A DNA stretch of 64,000 nt from Acholeplasmataceae bacterium (GTDB lineage Bacteria > Bacillota_I > Bacilli_A > Acholeplasmatales > Acholeplasmataceae), in NCBI GenBank assembly GCA_007692425.1, contig RECG01000016.1, positions 1-64,000 of the forward strand, in the 5' to 3' direction. Of the stretch, positions 58,111 through 64,000 are shown piece by piece; positions within the stretch are counted from its first letter, which is position 1; every line of letters begins with the position of its first letter. Position numbers and translations under genes: made by a program. The notes under the pieces are model-generated. The model worked only from the letters and a program-made list of their open reading frames with translations. It was not told the DNA's origin and searched no databases.

Positions 58111-59671
58111 GTCTTTCCTCCTCGAGCGCACGAAGCAGGCGTTCCATCAGCGGATTTCGATAATCCGCATGTTTGACGAAGACACCGTCAAGACCTTTGC
58201 CGCCGTCTTCATGACGCGGAACACCGGCAAAGGTGCCGCGCGACAACGTTTTAAAAAGCCCTTCTGTTCTGATGTCCGCCAGCAGTTGTCTGGCTTGAAA
58301 CAAGACATCATGGGCGCGCTTGATAATGATGCCGTCCGGACGAAACATGATTTCCTCGCCGAAATCCTTGAATGCTTTTTCAATATACGCGGCATTATCC
58401 AGCGCCATCGCACGGTCGCTGATGAACGGCGTGTGGATGGCTTCGGTCATCATGCCTAGCAAATGAATGGTTTGTCTGGTCGTGACGGCCGTGATATTGA
58501 ATAATGCGTTTTGGACCATCCCCATGAAGACATCACCCGTCATATGCTTTGTCGGAGGCATGTATTTGAGGGGTGCGTCCTTGAAAATCTCACGCGACAG
58601 TTCGGCTTGGGCCAATTCATAGAGAAAGCTGTTCTCCATGCGCGGATCGATTTCATACGCATGGCCCAGGCCCATCAACGCCGGATCCATGCGTGCCAAA
58701 CTGGCAAATTGTTCGTTGATGAACTGTGATGCCAGCACGGTATGGGCGTGTTCAAAAGCATCGGAAGTGGTCAAATAATTATCTTCGCCGGTATTGATGG
58801 TAATGGCCGCATAAGCGCTCAACACCCGTGAAAAATACTGGTCGATGAACGTTCTTTTCATGTTGATGTCGCGAAAAATGATGCCGTAAAGCGAATCATT
58901 AAGCATCATATCGAGGCGTTCGATTGCGCCGAGCGCTGCGATTTCAGGCATGCATAAGCCGGAAGCATAGTTGACCAGACGGATGTAACGGCCTTCTTGA
59001 TCGGAAACGTCATCCAATGCCTGACGCATCAAACGGAAGTTTTCCTGAGTGGCATAGGTGCCGCCAAACCCTTCCGTGGTGACACCGTAAGGGACATAGT
59101 CCAATAGTGATTGCCCGGTGCTTCTGATGACCGCGATCACATCCGCGCCCTTGCGGGCGGCAGAGACCGCCTGCTTGATATCTTCGTAAATGTTGCCGGT
59201 GGCGACAATGACATATTTGAGCGGCGTTGTCTTGGCCGGCGTCTGCAAGATCTTGGCATGACGCATTTGACGCATCTCATCAATCCGGGCAACCATCTTG
59301 TCAAGGTGCGGGGTCAATAGCTCAAGATGCGGACTCAAGGGGAGGTCCGCATATTTGGAGAGGTCTAGCATGCCTGATGCCACACGCAACGCGATGTCTT
59401 GCGGCGACATGCCGGTTTCATGAATGGCATAGGAAAGATAATGGCTGATACCTTTGGTGAGGTCCGCCTTGTGTCTGACGTGATCAACCACGACATTGAC
59501 TAGCGGTACGGCAAAAGCATTGATGCCGTCGATGCCTAATAAACGTAAAAGCGAGCGTTCGACGGAGACGGTCGTATGTTTGTTGATATCGTCCTGGACT
59601 TGTCTGGCAATGGCGCCGGCATCGGTCCGGCACGCTGTGATGAGGTCAGGATTGAGATTTAGTTTTGACAT
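58103..59671 (-). CDS. kamD: Lysine 5,6-aminomutase alpha subunit
   Basis: ~520 aa; VSVERSLLRLLGIDGINAFAVPLVNVVVDHV, RSTGQSLLDYVPYGVTTEGFGGTYATQENFRLMR. Confidence 0.92.
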   Translation of the reverse strand: MSKLNLNPDLITACRTDAGAIARQVQDDINKHTTVSVERSLLRLLGIDGINAFAVPLVNVVVDHVRHKADLTKGISHYLSYAIHETGMSPQDIALRVASGMLDLSKYADLPLSPHLELLTPHLDKMVARIDEMRQMRHAKILQTPAKTTPLKYVIVATGNIYEDIKQAVSAARKGADVIAVIRSTGQSLLDYVPYGVTTEGFGGTYATQENFRLMRQALDDVSDQEGRYIRLVNYASGLCMPEIAALGAIERLDMMLNDSLYGIIFRDINMKRTFIDQYFSRVLSAYAAITINTGEDNYLTTSDAFEHAHTVLASQFINEQFASLARMDPALMGLGHAYEIDPRMENSFLYELAQAELSREIFKDAPLKYMPPTKHMTGDVFMGMVQNALFNITAVTTRQTIHLLGMMTEAIHTPFISDRAMALDNAAYIEKAFKDFGEEIMFRPDGIIIKRAHDVLFQARQLLADIRTEGLFKTLSRGTFAGVPRHEDGGKGLDGVFVKHADYRNPLMERLLRALEEERHG

Positions 59672-60653
59672 GGCCGGTCTCCTTTCTCATGACATCAAAG
59701 ACGGGCAAGGCAGTGACTTTCTGCATCTCTTTGAGAAAGACATCCGCATCATAGTCATGCCCTGTCGGGCTGGTCGGATTGATCGTCAAGGCGACTAAAG
59801 GACAATGATTGATGACATTGAGGGTGATGCCGAGTTTGTGCAAATAATCGAAATATGGTTCGGAAACAAGCAACTTGGTGGCGTCATCACAAATCAAATT
59901 GAAACCACGTAATGATGCCTCGATGAAATAATCAATCAATGTTTCTGTGACCGCACCTTGGACATACATCATCTCAAGCGGTTCATCAAACATCTTGAGG
60001 GCGGCCTGGATGGTCTCGATCCGTTTGTCTTTGAAAGCGACAATATGGGTGGCAGTCTGCAAGATCATGGGGCTGTCTGGCAGACGCTTGAGTTTCGTGG
60101 TTGGCTTGATGGCAAAAGAATCCATCACCCGTTTGGTTTTCGAAATGGTTTTCTTCATATTGTAATGAACACTGGCCCCTGTCGTCAGAATGATGGCATC
60201 AATCTGGTCGAGGCTGACAAAGGTCATGCGGTTGAAGGCGCCGTCGATCAACACCTTCTCGGCATGCTTGCGTAGTTTCTTGATAACCTTGTCTAGTTCC
60301 TTGTTGGTTGTCGGTCCCGCCACGACAAGCTTGCCTTTTGACATGATTTCGATGATCACAACCGGTCCCAATGCCGTCTGCATGCGTGTTTCTTCAATGA
60401 TGCGGTAAACCAGTTTCTTGTCGGTGATGCACTGTTTGGCGGTGGCAATGATCATGCCAGGTCGCAATTTGATGCGTGGTTTAGGCAGTTTGGTGACCTG
60501 GTCGAGTTCCTCGCCGTCGAGACCAATACTGGTCAAACCGATTTTGTCGTCTTTCAATTGTTTGATCAGATGATTCAACGTGGTGGTCTTGCCCGTGTTC
60601 TTGGCCAGGCCGATGATACCGATGGTTTGGTGTCTGCTAATGATTTTTTTCAC
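59646..60653 (-). CDS. kamB: KamB-like P-loop protein of lysine fermentation cluster
   Basis: TIGIIGLAKNTGKTTTLNHLI Walker A; position between kamA and kamD. Confidence 0.8.
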   Translation of the reverse strand: MKKIISRHQTIGIIGLAKNTGKTTTLNHLIKQLKDDKIGLTSIGLDGEELDQVTKLPKPRIKLRPGMIIATAKQCITDKKLVYRIIEETRMQTALGPVVIIEIMSKGKLVVAGPTTNKELDKVIKKLRKHAEKVLIDGAFNRMTFVSLDQIDAIILTTGASVHYNMKKTISKTKRVMDSFAIKPTTKLKRLPDSPMILQTATHIVAFKDKRIETIQAALKMFDEPLEMMYVQGAVTETLIDYFIEASLRGFNLICDDATKLLVSEPYFDYLHKLGITLNVINHCPLVALTINPTSPTGHDYDADVFLKEMQKVTALPVFDVMRKETGHVKTKSQS

Positions 60654-61908
60654 GATCGATCCGTTCTTTTCGCTTCAGGTTACGGGGTTCGAGCGAAATA
60701 TGTTCGCCACTGAGCAATCCGCTGACGCCGTCTAATGGTTGATCACACGCTTCGCACTTGCATCCGGGCGTGTAATGCATCGGTTCACTATACGTGGAAA
60801 TGACACCTTCGAAATTGCGCAAGACAATTTTTCCGGGTGCTGATGAAATGACGTAGTTCGGCATGATGGGAATCTTGCCACCACCACCTGGCGCGTCCAC
60901 GACAAAAGTCGGGACGGCTAATCCGCTAATGTGACCGCGCAAGCCTTCAATGATTTCAATGCCCTTGCTGATGGTGGTGCGGAAGTGCTCGATGCCCATC
61001 GACAAGTCGCATTGATAAAGATAATAGGGGCGGACACGGATGGCGATCAATGTCTTGCATAACCGGCGCATGACATGAACACAGTCGTTGACACCTTTGA
61101 GCAAGACACTTTGGTTGCCGAGCGGAATGCCGGCATCGACCATCTTATCGATGGCCGCCTTGCTTTCCGGGGTGATTTCATCGGGATGGTTATAATGGGT
61201 GTTGACCCAGATTGGATGATAGCGTTTAAGCATGTTGACCAGATCATCGGTGATGCGTTGCGGCATGACGACCGGTGTGCGCGTCCCAATACGGATGACT
61301 TGGACATGGTCGATGGTCCGCAAAGCTTTCAAGATGTATTCGAGGCGTTCGTCACTGACCAGGAACGCATCGCCGCCACTCAGGAGGACATCGTTGACTT
61401 CGGGATGTTTTCTAATGTAATCGATTGCTTGATCGACATGACTCTTGCTCATCTCGTCATCATGTTGTCCGGCAAAGCGACGACGTGTGCAATGACGACA
61501 ATACATGCTGCACATGTCCGTGATTAAAAACAACACGCGGTCTGGATAACGATGTGTCAGTCCCGGTACGGGTGAATCGTGATCTTCTGCCAAAGGATCA
61601 TGCATGTCATTCTGGCCTACCAAAAGTTCGCCGCTGACCGGAATGGCTTGCAATCGAATCGGACAATCCGGATCAAGCGGATCGATCAAAGTCAGATAAT
61701 AGGGGGTGATGGCCATGCGGAAACGGATGAGCACATCCTGGACCATCTTTTCCTCTTCGGGTGTCAGTGTGAGATAGCGCCTCAGTTGTTCGACGGATCG
61801 GATGCGGTGTTTGGTCTGCCATTTCCAATCGGACCAGTCCGTCTCACTCACATCCTTGAAGTAGCGCGTTTTTCTTTCGAGATGTTTCCGGTTCAATATA
61901 TCTTTCAC
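60637..61908 (-). CDS. kamA: Lysine 2,3-aminomutase (radical SAM)
   Basis: CSMYCRHCTRRRFAG, DVLLSGGDAFLV, VPTFVVDAPGGGGKIPIMPNYV. Confidence 0.96.
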   Translation of the reverse strand: MKDILNRKHLERKTRYFKDVSETDWSDWKWQTKHRIRSVEQLRRYLTLTPEEEKMVQDVLIRFRMAITPYYLTLIDPLDPDCPIRLQAIPVSGELLVGQNDMHDPLAEDHDSPVPGLTHRYPDRVLFLITDMCSMYCRHCTRRRFAGQHDDEMSKSHVDQAIDYIRKHPEVNDVLLSGGDAFLVSDERLEYILKALRTIDHVQVIRIGTRTPVVMPQRITDDLVNMLKRYHPIWVNTHYNHPDEITPESKAAIDKMVDAGIPLGNQSVLLKGVNDCVHVMRRLCKTLIAIRVRPYYLYQCDLSMGIEHFRTTISKGIEIIEGLRGHISGLAVPTFVVDAPGGGGKIPIMPNYVISSAPGKIVLRNFEGVISTYSEPMHYTPGCKCEACDQPLDGVSGLLSGEHISLEPRNLKRKERIDREKNH

Positions 61909-61922
61909 GGTATCTCTCCTTT

Positions 61923-62957
61923 TTAAGCGTAACGTTGATAAAACAGGTCGTGCAAAGGTTTGCTTTCACGAATGATATCGAGCGTGATTTGGGCGTGGTT
62001 CTTGGTGTATCCGTTGCCGATGATCATCTTGACATCCTTCCCGACACCTTCCGCACCGAGTGCGGCTTTGGTAAACGATGTGGCCATGCTGAAGAAATAA
62101 ACGATGCCTTCATCGCGTGTGGCCAGTACTGATGACATTTCCGTGTTATCGACATTGACCACGTTGATGGTCACATCGGCTAATCGCCCCTTGGTGCGTT
62201 TTTCTACTTGTTGATAGACCGCTAGGGCATTGGTGGCGTCTGCCAGGATGATGTCATGACACAAACCGAGTGTTTTCAATAATGCTTGCTGGGGTTCTTC
62301 ATTGACAAGTCCGATGATACGACCGCTTTCTCCGACTTCCTTCATGGCCTGGTAAGCGCATAGCAGACCGCTTTTCCCAGCAGCCCCGATAATCAGCACC
62401 GTGTCACCTTCATGACACAGGGCTTTGACTTGGGCTGGTGCACCACAGACGTCCAGAGCCGCCAAGGCGACTTTCTCATCAAGGTCTTCCGGAATGATGG
62501 CGTAGACGCCTGAATCGAATAAAATGGCTTGTCCTTTGATCTTGACCTGATCGTTTTCCAGGTTGATGGAAACGATCTGCTCGATTGTCAAGGGTGTGAG
62601 TGACAGTGAGACAAGGGTGGCGATCTTCATCCCTGTTTTCAGTGACTGGTCATGATGCAAGGGGCCGACTTCCTTGATGGTGCCAATCAACATGCCACCG
62701 CTTTTGGTGACCGGATTTTGCATCTTGCCCTGCTTTTTGACAATCTCAATAATCATCTCTTTCATCTGTTGGGGATGGTGTCCGCATGCTTGTTTGATTT
62801 GATGAAACGAGGCCGAGTCGATGTTTAAAATGTCGACATCGATCAACAGTTCATTGTCTCTGCAGACCGGGGTGGGATCGATGACGAGGGCCGCCTGTGG
62901 CAAGACACCTTTGGGTTCGATCACACGGTGTGATCCATATTTACAAGATACGCTCAT
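61923..62957 (-). CDS. kdd: L-erythro-3,5-diaminohexanoate dehydrogenase
   Basis: SHRVIEPKGVLPQAA, GDTVLIIGAAGKSGLLCAYQAMK, NVVNVDNTEMSSVLATRDEGIVYFFSMATSFTKAALGAEGVGKDV. Confidence 0.93.
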   Translation of the reverse strand: MSVSCKYGSHRVIEPKGVLPQAALVIDPTPVCRDNELLIDVDILNIDSASFHQIKQACGHHPQQMKEMIIEIVKKQGKMQNPVTKSGGMLIGTIKEVGPLHHDQSLKTGMKIATLVSLSLTPLTIEQIVSINLENDQVKIKGQAILFDSGVYAIIPEDLDEKVALAALDVCGAPAQVKALCHEGDTVLIIGAAGKSGLLCAYQAMKEVGESGRIIGLVNEEPQQALLKTLGLCHDIILADATNALAVYQQVEKRTKGRLADVTINVVNVDNTEMSSVLATRDEGIVYFFSMATSFTKAALGAEGVGKDVKMIIGNGYTKNHAQITLDIIRESKPLHDLFYQRYA

Positions 62958-63783
62958 GGTCAAACTCCTTCATGCCGAGAATGCGTCTCGCTTCTTTGGG
63001 TGTCGCAATCGGGCGGCCATGTCGTTTGGCCATGTCCACCACTTTTTCAACCAGCTCGCGGTTGCCTCTGGCAAGCACGCCTTTTTCCAAATAGATATTA
63101 TCTTCAAGACCGACACGGACGTGCCCGCCATGCTTGATGGCAAGTTCAGCAAGGGGAAACTCATATTTGCCGATGCCGACCACGCCATATGTCGCATCTT
63201 CAGGAATGCTTTCCCGCAAGAAATGAAAATCGCGGTCTTCGCCTGTCATGCCGCCATGGACGCCCAGCACGAAACTGAAGTGAAGGGGTGCATGGATGAA
63301 CCCTTGACGATATAATCTAAGCACCAGGTCGACATGTCCTTTTTCAAAACATTCCAACTCAGGAAAGATGTTTCTTTCCTTCATGACTTGGGCAAAATAT
63401 TTGATGTCGTTTTCGGTATTGACGAAAATATCATCACCACCGAAATTCAAGGTGCCACAATCCAAGGTTGCCATCTCAATCGGCAGCCCGGTCGGTTGAA
63501 GCCGCGTGTCACGGTCCATGCCGACAGCACCACCGGTCGAAGGTTGGATGATGACATCATCACATCTTGCACGTATGGCTTTGATGACTTCGCGAAATCT
63601 TTCCTTGTCTTGTGTCGGTGTGCCGTCATCATGACGGACATGCAGATGAATGATGGCCGCGCCGGCTTGCCAGGCGGCATGCGCTTCAGCAGCCATCTCT
63701 TCTACCGTATAAGGGACATGGGGATTGTGTGCCTTGGTTGTTTCGGCTCCGGAAATGGCACAGGTGATGATCAACTTATCCAT
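62941..63783 (-). CDS. kce: 3-keto-5-aminohexanoate cleavage enzyme
   Basis: ITCAISGAETTKAHNPHVPYTVEEMAAEAHAAWQAGAAIIHLHVRHDDGTPTQD, GIGKYEFPLAELAIKHGGHVRVGLEDNIYLEKG. Confidence 0.95.
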   Translation of the reverse strand: MDKLIITCAISGAETTKAHNPHVPYTVEEMAAEAHAAWQAGAAIIHLHVRHDDGTPTQDKERFREVIKAIRARCDDVIIQPSTGGAVGMDRDTRLQPTGLPIEMATLDCGTLNFGGDDIFVNTENDIKYFAQVMKERNIFPELECFEKGHVDLVLRLYRQGFIHAPLHFSFVLGVHGGMTGEDRDFHFLRESIPEDATYGVVGIGKYEFPLAELAIKHGGHVRVGLEDNIYLEKGVLARGNRELVEKVVDMAKRHGRPIATPKEARRILGMKEFDHERIL

Positions 63784-64000
63784 GTGAAACCCGCTGCCTC
63801 TCCTTGGGCACGATGCACGTTCCGACGGCTTCAGTCACGAGTTCACGTTTGGCAAGGACTTCCGCGGCCGAAGGTGACAGGTCAGGACGTGCCGTGACAA
63901 CTTTATAGCAGGCGAAATGCATGGTGCGCGAGGTGTTGCCGGTCTTGATGATCTCGCCCTCGACCTCGATGATGTCTCCAGCATGAAGCGGAGCGAGGAA
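63776..64000 (-). CDS. kal: 3-aminobutyryl-CoA ammonia lyase, C-terminal part (runs off window)
   Basis: Manual translation FLAPLHAGDIIEVEGEIIKTGNTSRTMHFACYKVVTARPDLSPSAAEVLAKRELVTEAVGTCIVPKERQRVSHG*; overlaps kce start. Confidence 0.8.
   Translation of the reverse strand, partial: FLAPLHAGDIIEVEGEIIKTGNTSRTMHFACYKVVTARPDLSPSAAEVLAKRELVTEAVGTCIVPKERQRVSHG

Noticed and set aside
1-64000. CRISPR array or rRNA operon
   Set aside because: No regularly spaced repeats, cas genes or rRNA-like sequence noticed

Overview
64-kb window from a monoderm-type bacterium (Mollicutes/Firmicutes-like by gene content; TGA reads as stop). Most genes are on the minus strand and gene density is high. Main blocks: (1) an AT-richer left edge with a UvrD-like helicase and a NERD-nuclease gene, between a tRNA-Thr(CGU) gene and a short partial repeat of its 3' end; (2) a pyruvate dehydrogenase operon pdhA-B-C-(IS110)-pdhD interrupted by an apparently intact IS110-family transposase; (3) arginine decarboxylase/agmatinase, MscS, a fused fatty-acid kinase (DhaL-DegV) and FeoAB; (4) a class II photolyase divergent from a heliorhodopsin, followed by a tocopherol-cyclase-like gene; (5) a ~19-kb locus matching a sulfoquinovose transketolase (sulfo-TK) pathway ending in sulfoacetate, with ABC importer, two GH31 enzymes (one with the complete sulfoquinovosidase QQRWY residues, one with R replaced by Q), a GH2 and a DUF4867 protein; (6) a ~20-kb colinear array for B12-dependent lysine and ornithine fermentation plus the arginine deiminase pathway, running off the right edge. 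No rRNA or CRISPR was seen. Family calls come from reading motifs in the translations; no database search was run. The strongest leads are the diverged GH31 paralog and DUF4867 in the sulfosugar locus, the heliorhodopsin/photolyase module, the IS110 end/guide repeats, and the fused Lys/Orn/Arg fermentation array.
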